Shown: piece after piece, positions 9,448 to 17,683 of the stretch | Position numbering within the stretch: the stretch's first letter is position 1 | Layout: each line of letters starts with the position of its first letter | Assembly (NCBI RefSeq): GCF_000721605.1 | Contig: NZ_JOIZ01000013.1 | Location: forward strand, 243,938 to 307,937 | Origin: Streptomyces sp. NRRL S-37 | Lineage (GTDB): Bacteria; Actinomycetota; Actinomycetes; Streptomycetales; Streptomycetaceae | Direction of reading: 5' to 3' | DNA length: 64,000 nt | Position numbers and translations under genes: made by a program | The notes under the pieces: generated by a model | The model's database searches: none | What the model saw: the letters and a program-made list of their open reading frames with translations, nothing else | What the model was told of the DNA's origin: nothing

Positions 9448-10922
9448 GCGGGACGTATCTCGGCATGCCGGCGTTTCCCGAGGCCGCCCACGAGGCGGTC
9501 GGTAACGCGACGCTGCGCGGCAATCTGCGGCACGCCACGCACACCATCCGCGCCAAGCGGGCGAACGCCGTCGCGGAGGTCTCCGACTGGGCGGAGCTGC
9601 GGGAGGCCGGCAAGCAGATCAAGGACCACACGCTCCGTCACCTCGACCACTACCTCGAGCGGTTGGAGGAGTCGGTGACGGCGGCGGGCGGCACCGTGCA
9701 CTGGGCCGTCGACGCCGACGAGGCCAACCGGATCGTGGCACGGCTGGTCAAGGAGACCGGTGAGTCGGAGGTCGTCAAGGTCAAGTCGATGGCCACGCAG
9801 GAGATCGGCCTCAACGAGGCCCTGGAGGCGGAGGGCATCGCCGCCTACGAGACCGATCTGGCCGAGCTGATCGTGCAGTTGGGCAAGGACCGGCCCTCGC
9901 ACATCCTGGTGCCGGCGATCCACCGCAACCGCGGGGAGATCCGGGAGATCTTCGCCCGCGAGATGAGCGAGTGGGGCCGCCCCGCCCCCGAGGGACTGAC
10001 GGACACGCCCGCCGAACTCGCCGAGGCGGCCCGGCTGCACCTGCGGGAGAAGTTCCTGCGCGCCAAGGTGGGCGTCTCCGGCGCCAACTTCATGGTCGCC
10101 GAGACCGGCACGCTGGTGGTGGTGGAGTCCGAGGGCAACGGGCGGATGTGCCTGACCCTGCCCGAGACGCTGATCTCGGTCGTCGGCATCGAGAAGATCG
10201 TGCCGACCTGGCAGGACCTGGAGGTGTTCCTGCAGACCCTCCCCCGTTCCTCGACCGCCGAGCGGATGAACCCGTACACCTCGACGTGGACCGGCACCAC
10301 CGACGAGGACGGCCCGCGCACCTTCCACCTGGTCCTGCTGGACAACGGCCGCACCGACACCCTCGCCGACGAGGTGGGCCGGCAGGCGCTGCGCTGCATC
10401 CGCTGCTCCGCCTGCCTGAACGTGTGCCCGGTGTACGAGCGGGCCGGCGGCCACGCCTACGGCTCGGTCTACCCGGGTCCGATCGGCGCCATCCTCAGCC
10501 CTCAACTCCGGGGAACGGGGAGCGAGATCGACGCCTCCCTGCCGTACGCCTCGTCGCTGTGCGGGGCCTGCTACGAGGTGTGCCCGGTCGCCATCGACAT
10601 CCCCGAGGTGCTGGTGCACCTGCGGGAGCGGGTGGCGCAGGGCGGGGAGGTGATCCGGGGCGGCAACAAGGTGGTGCTCAAGCCGGCCAAGGGGCACGCC
10701 GCCGAGCGTGCCGCGATGCGCGCCGCCCGCTGGGCCTTCGCGCACCCCGGGGCCCTGCGCACCGGCCAGCGCCTCGCCTCGCGCACCCGCCGCCTCCATC
10801 CGCGCACCCTGCCGGGCCCCGGCCGGGCCTGGAGCGGGACCCGGGACCTGCCGCCGGTGCCGGCGGAACCGTTCCGGGACTGGTGGCAGCGTACGCGGGG
10901 CGGGAAGGGAGCGGCGAAGTGA
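9444..10922 (+). CDS. lutB: L-lactate utilisation iron-sulfur protein LutB
   Basis: This 492-residue protein has an N-terminal LUD domain followed by two ferredoxin-like cluster motifs, CIRCSACLNVCPVYE (about residues 317-331) and CGACYEVCPVAIDIP (about 372), each binding a 4Fe-4S cluster. It passes electrons from lactate oxidation onward. The start ATG overlaps the lutA stop, and the stop overlaps the GTG of lutC. The basic C-terminal ~80 residues are usual for the family. A longer open frame upstream is ignored because it only reads through lutA in another frame. Confidence 0.93.
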   Translation: MSGTYLGMPAFPEAAHEAVGNATLRGNLRHATHTIRAKRANAVAEVSDWAELREAGKQIKDHTLRHLDHYLERLEESVTAAGGTVHWAVDADEANRIVARLVKETGESEVVKVKSMATQEIGLNEALEAEGIAAYETDLAELIVQLGKDRPSHILVPAIHRNRGEIREIFAREMSEWGRPAPEGLTDTPAELAEAARLHLREKFLRAKVGVSGANFMVAETGTLVVVESEGNGRMCLTLPETLISVVGIEKIVPTWQDLEVFLQTLPRSSTAERMNPYTSTWTGTTDEDGPRTFHLVLLDNGRTDTLADEVGRQALRCIRCSACLNVCPVYERAGGHAYGSVYPGPIGAILSPQLRGTGSEIDASLPYASSLCGACYEVCPVAIDIPEVLVHLRERVAQGGEVIRGGNKVVLKPAKGHAAERAAMRAARWAFAHPGALRTGQRLASRTRRLHPRTLPGPGRAWSGTRDLPPVPAEPFRDWWQRTRGGKGAAK

Positions 10923-11560
10923 GCAGCAGGGAACGGATCCTGGGCCGGGTGCGGCGGGCCCTCGCCGACGTACCGCAGGACGACACCCCGTACGAGCGGG
11001 CCGTCGTCCGTGACTATCTGCGCGAGCACGGTGGGCGCACCGTCGAGGAGACGGTGGACCTCCTCGCGGAGAACCTGGCCGACTACCGGGCCGTCGTGCA
11101 CCGTACGGACGCGGCCGGGCTGGCCGGGGTGATCGCCGGGCTGCTCGCGGCGCGCGGCGCGTCGTCGGTGCTGGTTCCGCCCGGTCTCGACGAGGACTGG
11201 CTCGCCTCGACGGAGGTGACCCGGGTCATGGACCGGGCGGAGAGTACGCCGCAGGAGCTGGACCGGGTCGACAGTGTGGTCACCGCCTGCGCGGTCGCCG
11301 TCGCGGAGACGGGCACGATCGTGCTGGACGGCTCCCCCGACCAGGGCCGCCGCCGCATCACCCTGGTCCCCGACCACCACATCTGCGTGGTCCGCGTCCC
11401 CGACCAGGTCGTCTCCTCCGTCCCCCAGGCCCTCGGGCGTCTCGACCCGGCCCGTCCGCTCACCTGGATCTCCGGCCCGTCGGCGACCAGCGACATCGAG
11501 CTCGACCGGGTGGAGGGCGTGCACGGGCCGCGCACGCTGGAGGTCGTACTGGTCGGGTGA
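10919..11560 (+). CDS. lutC: L-lactate utilisation protein LutC, LUD domain
   Basis: This 213-residue LUD-domain protein (LutC/YkgG) is the third component of the L-lactate oxidation complex. The core shows LLAARGASSVLVPPGLDEDW and AVAVAETGTIVLDGSPDQGR. The GTG start at 10919 overlaps the lutB stop. The gene ends the rha-lut series: a compact G/C hairpin follows 2 nt after the stop. The assignment is secure from its domain and position. Confidence 0.92.
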   Translation: MSSRERILGRVRRALADVPQDDTPYERAVVRDYLREHGGRTVEETVDLLAENLADYRAVVHRTDAAGLAGVIAGLLAARGASSVLVPPGLDEDWLASTEVTRVMDRAESTPQELDRVDSVVTACAVAVAETGTIVLDGSPDQGRRRITLVPDHHICVVRVPDQVVSSVPQALGRLDPARPLTWISGPSATSDIELDRVEGVHGPRTLEVVLVG

Positions 11561-11561
11561 A

Positions 11562-11576
11562 ACCCCCTCGGGGGGT
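11562..11576 (+). terminator. Hairpin after lutC
   Basis: ACCCCC-TCG-GGGGGT immediately follows the lutC stop. It is short and lacks a T-run, as is usual in Streptomyces. It partly overlaps an inverted repeat that may belong to the next promoter. Confidence 0.5.
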
Positions 11577-11595
11577 GGTCCTGACTACACCCCCC
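11570..11595. promoter_or_regulatory. Possible operator upstream of ABC/FtsX operon
   Basis: GGGGGGTG (11570-11577) and CACCCCCC (11588-11595) form an 8-bp inverted repeat with a 10-nt spacer, about 90 nt upstream of the ABC ATPase gene. It could bind the regulator of that exporter or simply be part of the lutC terminator. Confidence 0.3.
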
Positions 11596-11684
11596 GATAC
11601 GGGTTCTGCGCCCAGTGTGGCGCGGCCGTCTCCTCCGTAGCGTCGTCGGCATGGCACAGGACGTGCCGGACGGAGGAGATGACG

Positions 11685-12470
11685 ATGTTTCGCAACGGGT
11701 CACGACGCGACCACGACACGGGACCCGCCCCCGAGGCACTGCGGCTGGTGAAGGTCAGCAAGTCCTACGGGACGGCGGACAACGCCGTGACCGCCCTCGA
11801 CGGGGTGACGCTCGGCCTTGCGCGGGGGACGTTCACCGCGGTGATGGGGCCGTCGGGCTCGGGCAAGTCGACGCTGCTGCAGTGCGCGGCGGGTCTGGAC
11901 CGGCCCGACAGCGGGATCGTCCAGGTGGACGGCAAGGAGCTGACCGGCGGCGGCGAGGCGGAGCTGACGAAGTTCCGGCGCGGGCGGATCGGGTTCGTGT
12001 TCCAGCAGTACAACCTGCTGGAGACGCTGACCGTCGCGCAGAACACGGTGCTGCCGCTGAAGCTGGCCGGACAGCGCGTGGACCGGAGGCGGGCCCGGGA
12101 GATCCTCACCGCCGTCGGCCTCGGCGACCGGCTCGGGCACCGGCCCGACCAGCTCTCCGGCGGCCAGCGGCAGCGCGTCGCGATCGCGCGGGCGCTGGTC
12201 ACCGAGCCCCGGGTGATCTTCGCGGACGAGCCGACCGGCGCCCTGGACACGCGCAGCGCGCGGGAGGTGCTGGCGCTGCTCCGGCAGGCGGTGCGGGTGC
12301 ACGGGCGGACCGTGGTGATGGTGACGCACGACCCGGTCGCCGCCTCCTACGCCGACAGTGTGCTGTTCCTCGCGGACGGCCGGCTCGCCGGCCGGCTGGA
12401 CGCGCCGACGGCGGACGCGGTGGCCGAGCGGCTGGCGCACCTGGGCGACGACACGACGGCGGGGGTGTGA
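11685..12470 (+). CDS. ABC transporter ATP-binding protein (MacB/LolD type)
   Basis: This 261-residue ATPase carries GPSGSGKST (Walker A), [15 protein letters not shown] (signature) and [13 protein letters not shown] (Walker B plus family-specific GALDT). It is of the MacB/LolD class that works with FtsX-like permeases in peptide, antibiotic or lipoprotein mechanotransmission. The ATG at 11685 is chosen over one at 11679 because GGAGGAG (11672-11678) is optimally placed for it. The permease gene follows after 3 nt. The substrate is unknown; in Streptomyces such pairs are often induced by cell-envelope antibiotics. Confidence 0.92.
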   Translation: MFRNGSRRDHDTGPAPEALRLVKVSKSYGTADNAVTALDGVTLGLARGTFTAVMGPSGSGKSTLLQCAAGLDRPDSGIVQVDGKELTGGGEAELTKFRRGRIGFVFQQYNLLETLTVAQNTVLPLKLAGQRVDRRRAREILTAVGLGDRLGHRPDQLSGGQRQRVAIARALVTEPRVIFADEPTGALDTRSAREVLALLRQAVRVHGRTVVMVTHDPVAASYADSVLFLADGRLAGRLDAPTADAVAERLAHLGDDTTAGV

Positions 12471-12473
12471 GCC

Positions 12474-13784
12474 GTGTTCGTACTGGCCATGCGGTCGATC
12501 CGGCAGCGGCCCGGACGGTTCCTCGCGACGCTGCTGTCCGCCTTCCTGGGCGCGGCGATCATCATGATGTTCCACTCGATGCACGACACGGCCGGGCAGC
12601 CGGGCGTGGACCCGGTGAGCTCCGACACGCTGGGCACGGCGGCCGGCGTCGTCGGCGGGTACGGCACGCTGCTGGTGTTCTTCGCCGTCGCCTCGACGCT
12701 GACGGTGAACGTGCGGCAGCGGACGGCCGAGCTGGAACTGCTGCGCTGCTCGGGGGCGACCCCGGCGCAGATCAAGCGGATGGTCGTGGGCGAGGCGGCG
12801 GCCGTGGCCCTGGCGGGCGCGGCGCTGGCGATCGGCCCGGCGATGCTCGGCGGGCGGGCGCTGCTGGACATGTTCCAGGACGGTGGCCAGGTCGCACGGT
12901 CGGTCGAGTACTCCTTCGGCCCGATCGCGCTGATGAGCGGCGTGCACATCACGCTGCTCGCGGCGGCGGGCGCCGCGTTCCTGGCCGTGCGGCGGGTGAC
13001 GCGGCGCGGCAGGGAGCGGGCCGGGGCACGGCGCGTCCTGGCGTACGGCACGCTGGCGGCCGGGGCCGCCGGGGCGGGCTCGACCTTCTTCTTCTCCGCG
13101 ACGGACGAGATGCTGATGGCGCCGCCCGCCCAGGGGGCGATCATGCTCTCGGTGGGGCTGGCGCTGATGGCGCCGCGGCTGCTGAAGGGCGTACTCGCCC
13201 GGCTGGCGCTCGGCGGGGCCGGCGGGTGGCTGGCCGTGCGGAACCTGCGGCAGCGGGCCGGGGAGCTCGCCGGCATCCTGGTGTCGCTGATCATGTTCAC
13301 GGCGGTGTCCACGGCGACGATCACCATGCAGGCGGTGGAGAGCGACGCCGTCGCGGCCTCGGGCCTGGTGAAGTCGGTCGACGCGAAGAACCTGGAGACG
13401 CTCAACCTCACGGTCGTCGGCATCATCGCCGTCTTCGTCTGCGTCATGCTGGTCAACTCGCTGTACGCGGCGACGACCTACCGCTCCCGAGAGTTCGGGC
13501 AGCAGCGCCTGGCGGGGGCGACTCCGGGGCAGGTGCTCCGTGTGGTGGGTACCGAGGGGGTGATCCTCACGGTCACGGGGGTGCTGCTCGGCACGTCGGC
13601 CGCGCTGGCCGGGGTCGTACCGTTCACGGTCGTCCGCACCGACGGGGTGCTGCCGGACCAGTTCCTCGGGACGTGGCTCGCCATGGTGGCGGTGACGGCC
13701 GCGGTGACCCTCGGGACGAGCCTGGGCACGGCCAGGAGGGTGCTGCGCACTCCGGCGGTGCGTGCGGTGGCTCAGGCCGCCTGA
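12474..13784 (+). CDS. FtsX-like ABC transporter permease
   Basis: This 436-residue membrane protein starts with GTG 3 nt after the ATPase stop. It has an N-terminal helix (FLATLLSAFLGAAIIMMF), a central group of helices, and the FtsX segment TYRSREFGQQRLAGATPGQ followed by the C-terminal helices. The duplicated arrangement (QRTAELELLRCSGATPAQIKR earlier) is typical of two-repeat FtsX permeases without a large extracellular MacB domain. It pairs with the preceding ATPase. A strong terminator hairpin follows. Confidence 0.9.
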   Translation: MFVLAMRSIRQRPGRFLATLLSAFLGAAIIMMFHSMHDTAGQPGVDPVSSDTLGTAAGVVGGYGTLLVFFAVASTLTVNVRQRTAELELLRCSGATPAQIKRMVVGEAAAVALAGAALAIGPAMLGGRALLDMFQDGGQVARSVEYSFGPIALMSGVHITLLAAAGAAFLAVRRVTRRGRERAGARRVLAYGTLAAGAAGAGSTFFFSATDEMLMAPPAQGAIMLSVGLALMAPRLLKGVLARLALGGAGGWLAVRNLRQRAGELAGILVSLIMFTAVSTATITMQAVESDAVAASGLVKSVDAKNLETLNLTVVGIIAVFVCVMLVNSLYAATTYRSREFGQQRLAGATPGQVLRVVGTEGVILTVTGVLLGTSAALAGVVPFTVVRTDGVLPDQFLGTWLAMVAVTAAVTLGTSLGTARRVLRTPAVRAVAQAA

Positions 13785-13804
13785 CGTCCTGCCCGGTCAG
13801 CATG

Positions 13805-13830
13805 GGGGCGCCTGCCGCGGCGGGCGCCCC
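13805..13830 (+). terminator. Terminator of the ABC/FtsX operon
   Basis: GGGGCGCC (13805-13812), a 10-nt GC-rich loop and GGCGCCCC (13823-13830) form a perfect 8-bp stem 20 nt after the permease stop. Confidence 0.6.
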
Positions 13831-13898
13831 TCAGCCGTACCGGACGGCCCTGACACATGATCGGGGAGCGGCCCCCGCGTGACCGGTTCGGGCGTGTA

Positions 13899-13926
13899 CT
13901 GACGTACATCGCCAATCCGCTAACAT
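13899..13926 (+). promoter_or_regulatory. Candidate promoter of the PASTA-like protein gene
   Basis: CTGACG (13899-13904), a 16-nt spacer and TAACAT (13921-13926) form a plausible promoter. The -10 ends only 6 nt before the ATG of a tiny ORF at 13933, so transcription would start on or next to that ATG. Confidence 0.45.
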
Positions 13927-13932
13927 CCCGCC

Positions 13933-13959
13933 ATGTCCGACACCGCCACGCAGCACTGA
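13933..13959 (+). CDS. Possible leaderless 8-codon leader peptide
   Basis: ATG-TCC-GAC-ACC-GCC-ACG-CAG-CAC-TGA encodes MSDTATQH. The ATG lies 6 nt after a TAACAT -10 hexamer, the spacing of leaderless Streptomyces transcripts. The stop lies 7 nt before the ATG of the next gene and overlaps its ribosome site (GAGGA). If translated, terminating ribosomes would sit on the downstream initiation site. It may equally be chance. Confidence 0.3.
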   Translation: MSDTATQH

Positions 13960-13966
13960 GGAACCG

Positions 13967-15304
13967 ATGCCCGATCCGCTGTACCCCGACCCTCTTGCCG
14001 CCGTGAGCCTGGCGGGCGAGACCGTCTCCTTTTCCGACGGCCACAAGAGGGCGCTGCTGGAGGAGCTCGCTCCGGACGAGTCCGTGCGGGCCGTCTACCA
14101 CGACGGCTGGGGCTACGCGGTGCTCACGGACCGGGGGCTCATCCTGCTCGGCAGCCTCCTGCGGCCGAGGGCCACCCGCGCCTCCCTGCCCCTGCGCATC
14201 CTCCGCCGCGCGTCGGGGCTTCTGGACTCCGTCGAGGTCCTCGTCGACGGCAGGCCGCACAAGCTGCACGGTTCGAAGATCGACCCGAAGGGCGCACTCC
14301 TCGAAGCGGCGGGCGAGCTCCTGCCCCCGGGCTCCCCGACGCGGCCCGGACGCGGGACGCGGGTGTCCACATGGGTACGGCGGCACCCGGTGCTGGTGTC
14401 GGTGCTCGCCGTCTCGGTGGTCGTGGGCGGGCTGGGGTCGGGCTCCGGTTCCGGTTCCGGCTCTGGTGAGCCCGTGGCGAAGGACGGCAAGAACCCGGCC
14501 GAGACCGTCGTCGCCGACTTCCAGGGGGCCACGCTCACCGCGGCCGCGGCGCGGGCCCGCGAAGGCGGCTGGCGGAAGGTGTCGACGATGGACGCCACCT
14601 CCGAGTTCCGGACGGTCGGGACCGACGGGACCGGGTGGCGGGTCTGCTTCCAGAACCCCGCCCGCGACGAGACGGTACGCCCGTCCCTGCGGACGCTGAC
14701 GCTGTACGCGGTGCCGGAACGCGAGAAGTGCCCGACGCGGCTGTACGGGGTCCGCCGGGTGGTGATGCCGGACGTCGTCGGCATGCCGTTCGACGACGCC
14801 TCGGCAACCCTCGGCGACCTCGGCCTCGACAGCGTGTCCCTCTTCCACGCCTACACGGGCAAGCCACTTGACGAGGAGGAACGGGACCTGGCCGTGTGCC
14901 GGCAGGACCCGGAGGCCGGAACCGAGACCACGGTCCCGGCACCGGTCCGCCTGTGGCTGATCGATTCCGGCAAGCCGTGCACGGAACCCAGCCCGACGGC
15001 GAAGCCCAAGCCCAAGCCGAAGCCCGCCCCGAAGCCCGCTCCGCAGCCGTCGTACGACGGCACCTCGGGCGGGGGCTCCGGCAGCGGAGGGAGCTCGTCG
15101 AGCGGGGGCTCGGGCAGCGGCGGAGGCTCCTCCTCCGGCGGTTCCGGTTCCGGCTCCGGCTCCGGGTCCGGCGGCCGGTCGGGGATCGGGTTCGGGCAGT
15201 TCTGCTCCCCGGTGGGAGCCACGGCGACGACGGCCGACGGCCGTCCCGCGAAGTGCTTCATGGGCAAGGACGGCCGTGCGCGCTGGGGATACAACTCCGG
15301 TTGA
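13967..15304 (+). CDS. Membrane-anchored PASTA-like surface protein
   Basis: This is a 445-residue protein. A ~135-residue N-terminal cytoplasmic region is followed by one membrane helix (VLVSVLAVSVVVGGLG, near residue 145), a short Gly/Ser run, an extracellular region, a PASTA-like domain (VVMPDVVGMPFDDASATLGD, about 264-330), a Lys-Pro linker (KPKPKPAPKP), a long Gly/Ser-rich spacer, and a conserved-looking tail of about 35 residues with two cysteines (FCSPVG, AKCFMG). PASTA domains bind peptidoglycan stem peptides or lipid II, but here no kinase domain is present. It probably acts at the cell wall. The exact function is unknown. Start: GAGGA 5 nt upstream of the ATG. Confidence 0.85.
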   Translation: MPDPLYPDPLAAVSLAGETVSFSDGHKRALLEELAPDESVRAVYHDGWGYAVLTDRGLILLGSLLRPRATRASLPLRILRRASGLLDSVEVLVDGRPHKLHGSKIDPKGALLEAAGELLPPGSPTRPGRGTRVSTWVRRHPVLVSVLAVSVVVGGLGSGSGSGSGSGEPVAKDGKNPAETVVADFQGATLTAAAARAREGGWRKVSTMDATSEFRTVGTDGTGWRVCFQNPARDETVRPSLRTLTLYAVPEREKCPTRLYGVRRVVMPDVVGMPFDDASATLGDLGLDSVSLFHAYTGKPLDEEERDLAVCRQDPEAGTETTVPAPVRLWLIDSGKPCTEPSPTAKPKPKPKPAPKPAPQPSYDGTSGGGSGSGGSSSSGGSGSGGGSSSGGSGSGSGSGSGGRSGIGFGQFCSPVGATATTADGRPAKCFMGKDGRARWGYNSG

Positions 15305-15320
15305 CCGGTGGCCGGGCGGA

Positions 15321-15680
15321 CTAGTCCGCCTTGGCGTACTCCTGGGCCATGCCGCCCGCGAAGTCGTGCACCACGACCTGGTCGTCGCCGACGACCCACG
15401 CGTCGTGGCCCGGTGGGCAGACGAAGACGTCGCCGGGGCCGACCTCCTGCTCCGCGCCGTCGTCCATGCGGATGTGCATACGGCCCTGGACGACATAGCC
15501 GTTGTGGTGGATCCGGCAGCTCTCCGTCCCCGCGATGGGACCGACGGACTCGGACCAGCGCCATCCGGGCTCGAAGGTGGCCACGGCGAAGTCCAGCCCT
15601 GTCATGTGGACGGCTTCCAGGTGTCCCCTGGGAAAGTCGCGCCGCTCGTCCGGCTTGTCCAGCGTCTTGATCTCGAGCAT
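15321..15680 (-). CDS. Cupin-domain protein
   Basis: This 119-residue single-domain cupin has conserved cupin-2 segments: CRIHHNGYVVQGRMHIRMDD and VGPGDVFVCPPGHDAWVVGDD. These contribute the His/Glu metal ligands of a small beta-barrel. It is likely cytoplasmic, binding a small molecule or acting as a metal enzyme; no substrate can be named. The ATG at 15680 is chosen because the cupin domain begins soon after it and a GGGAA purine run lies upstream. The longer open frame adds only Arg/Pro-rich sequence. It is convergent with the PASTA-like gene, with only 16 nt between the stops. Confidence 0.8.
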   Translation of the reverse strand: MLEIKTLDKPDERRDFPRGHLEAVHMTGLDFAVATFEPGWRWSESVGPIAGTESCRIHHNGYVVQGRMHIRMDDGAEQEVGPGDVFVCPPGHDAWVVGDDQVVVHDFAGGMAQEYAKAD

Positions 15681-15821
15681 GACCCTGTTCCCTTCCGACC
15701 GTCTCCCTGCACGGCCGGGTCCGGTCTCCGTCCGCCTCGCACGGCACCGGCGGGGGCCGGGCCCCGCCACTTCATCGTCCGCCTGTCCACTCGGGTACGC
15801 CATTCGAGTGAAGCCGGTCCG

Positions 15822-16799
15822 TCAGTCGCCCGGACCGCAGAGCCGGGCGAAGCGGCCGGCGTCGATGTTGCCGCCGGACAGGATCAGACCGACACGGGGC
15901 GGGAGGGGGCCCGCGCGACCGGTGAGCAGTGCGGCGAGCGGGGTGGCACCGCTCGGCTCCAGGACGATCTTCAGCCGCTCGAAGGCGAACCGCATCGCGT
16001 CCCTGATCTCGTCGTCGCCGACCAGCACGATCCCGTCCAGGAGCCGCCGGTTGAGGGAGAACGTCAGCTCGCCCGGGGTGTGCAGGGCCTGGCCGTCGGC
16101 GATGGTGCGCGGCACCGGGATGCTGACGCGCCGGCCCGCCTCCAGGGACCTCTTGGTGTCGTCGCCGGCCTCCGGCTCCACGCCGATCACCCGGGTCGCG
16201 GGGTGCAGGCCCTTGACGGCGGTGGCACTTCCGGCGATCAGTCCGCCGCCGCCGACCGGCGCGAGCAGCGCCCCCAGCTCCCCTGCTTCCTCGACGAGTT
16301 CGAGGGCCGCCGTGCCCTGTCCCGCGATGACGTGCGGGTGCTCGTAGGGCGGGACGAGGGTCAGTCCCCGCTCGGCGGCGAGAGCCTCGGCGATGGCGAC
16401 CCGGTCGCCGCTGTAGCGGTCGTAGGTGACGATCTCGGCGCCGTACCCCTCGGTGGCCGCCCGCTTCGACGGCGGGGCGTCCTCGGGCATGACGATGACG
16501 GCGGTGGTGCCCAGCTCCCGGGCGGCCAGGGCGACGGCCTGGGCGTGGTTGCCGGAAGAGTAGGCGGCGATGCCCCGGGAGAGCTGGTCGGGGGTGAGCC
16601 GGGAGGCCGCGTGGTAGGCGCCGCGGAACTTGAAGGCGCCCACCCGCTGGAAGTTCTCGCACTTGAGGTGGACCTCGGCGCCGACGCGCTCGTCCAGGGT
16701 GCGGGAGCGCAGCACGGGCGTGCGGTGGGCGACGCCCTTGAGGCGTTCGGCGGCGGAGAGGACGTCGTCGAGGGTGACCGGCGGGGTGGTCGTCGTCAC
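15822..16799 (-). CDS. Threonine/serine dehydratase (PLP-dependent)
   Basis: This 325-residue fold-type II PLP enzyme deaminates threonine (and probably serine) to 2-oxobutyrate. The PLP lysine is K57 in FKFRGA; the phosphate-binding glycine loop is VGGGGLIAG. It lacks the C-terminal ACT-like regulatory domain of biosynthetic IlvA, so it resembles the short catabolic/TdcB type. The GTG at 16799 is preferred because GGAGG lies 6 nt upstream. An ATG at 16856 overlaps the sigma-factor stop as ATGA and would add 19 residues, so coupling to the sigma gene cannot be excluded. Confidence 0.88.
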   Translation of the reverse strand: MTTTTPPVTLDDVLSAAERLKGVAHRTPVLRSRTLDERVGAEVHLKCENFQRVGAFKFRGAYHAASRLTPDQLSRGIAAYSSGNHAQAVALAARELGTTAVIVMPEDAPPSKRAATEGYGAEIVTYDRYSGDRVAIAEALAAERGLTLVPPYEHPHVIAGQGTAALELVEEAGELGALLAPVGGGGLIAGSATAVKGLHPATRVIGVEPEAGDDTKRSLEAGRRVSIPVPRTIADGQALHTPGELTFSLNRRLLDGIVLVGDDEIRDAMRFAFERLKIVLEPSGATPLAALLTGRAGPLPPRVGLILSGGNIDAGRFARLCGPGD

Positions 16800-16852
16800 G
16801 GGGTGCCTCCAGCGGGGGTCGGGTCGGTCGTCGTCCTGGCCCTGTGTGGCTG

Positions 16853-17530
16853 TCATGAGCACACGTCTCCCGTCCTCTTTTCCTGGACCATACATCCGGG
16901 TGCTGGATCCTCGGTCCGGGTCGGTCCGGGTTTCCGTACGGCCGTGTTCGCCTCCTCCGCCTCGGCGATGAGGGCGACGAGGGTCGTCCGCGCGCGGGCC
17001 ACGCGGGAGCGGACCGTGCCGACCGGGCAGTCGCCGAGCGCCGCCGCCTCGGTGTACGGCAGGCCGAGGAGCTGTGTGAGGACGAACGCCTCGCGGCGCT
17101 CCTCCGGGAGGCGGTCCAGCAGGTCGAGCAGCACGATGCCGTCGTCGAATCCGGGCAGCCCGCGCGGCTGGGCCCGTTCGACGGTCAGCTGCCAGTCGGA
17201 CACCTCGGCCTTCCGGGGCCGTACGGCCGTGTACCGGTGGCTGTCGGCGACGGCACGGCGGGCGATGGCCAGCAGCCAGGTGCGTGCCGAGGAACGGCCC
17301 TCGAACCGGTGCAGGCTGCCGAGCGCCCTCAGGAACGTGTCCTGGGTCAGATCGTCCACCGCCTGCGGGTCGGCGCACAGATGGGCGACGTAGCGGATGA
17401 CGTCACGGTGCAGGGCGCGGACGAAACGGTCGACGGCGTCGGAGTCACCGCCGCGCGCGGCCAGCGCCCAGGCGGTCGCCGCGTCGTCGGTGGGTCTTCC
17501 GGCAGGGGCGGACAGGGTGGAAGTGATCAC
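16853..17530 (-). CDS. ECF-type RNA polymerase sigma factor
   Basis: This 225-residue sigma factor has region 2 (DDLTQDTFLRALGSLHRF, with ARTWLLAIARRAVAD) and region 4 (LPEERREAFVLTQLLGLPYT and CPVGTVRSRVARAR) only, so it belongs to the extracytoplasmic-function group. The CPVGTVRSRVARAR end recalls the SigC-like group. A ~35-residue C-terminal extension ends in a Cys-containing tail (CMVQEKRTGDVCS), which could respond to redox state or metal, though this is speculative. GTG start at 17530 with AAGGA upstream. It lies 153 nt downstream of a Met/His-rich membrane protein gene on the same strand. No classical anti-sigma factor is adjacent. Confidence 0.9.
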   Translation of the reverse strand: MITSTLSAPAGRPTDDAATAWALAARGGDSDAVDRFVRALHRDVIRYVAHLCADPQAVDDLTQDTFLRALGSLHRFEGRSSARTWLLAIARRAVADSHRYTAVRPRKAEVSDWQLTVERAQPRGLPGFDDGIVLLDLLDRLPEERREAFVLTQLLGLPYTEAAALGDCPVGTVRSRVARARTTLVALIAEAEEANTAVRKPGPTRTEDPAPGCMVQEKRTGDVCS

Positions 17531-17683
17531 CTGAGGTCCTTCGCGGGGGAACCGGGAACCACGGGCGTGCGCGGACCCGGTCGGCGGGGATACGGCCGCG
17601 GGCGGTACGCGGAACAGGGCTGTACCGGCACACGGCCGGAGCCCGGGGCGCGCAGGGGCGGCCCGGGGTGTCACCGGCTGCCG

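Noticed and set aside
15008..15175. Gly/Ser and Lys/Pro repeats as a possible CRISPR or satellite
   Set aside because: They are in-frame low-complexity spacers of the PASTA-like protein, with no regular spacer-repeat layout.
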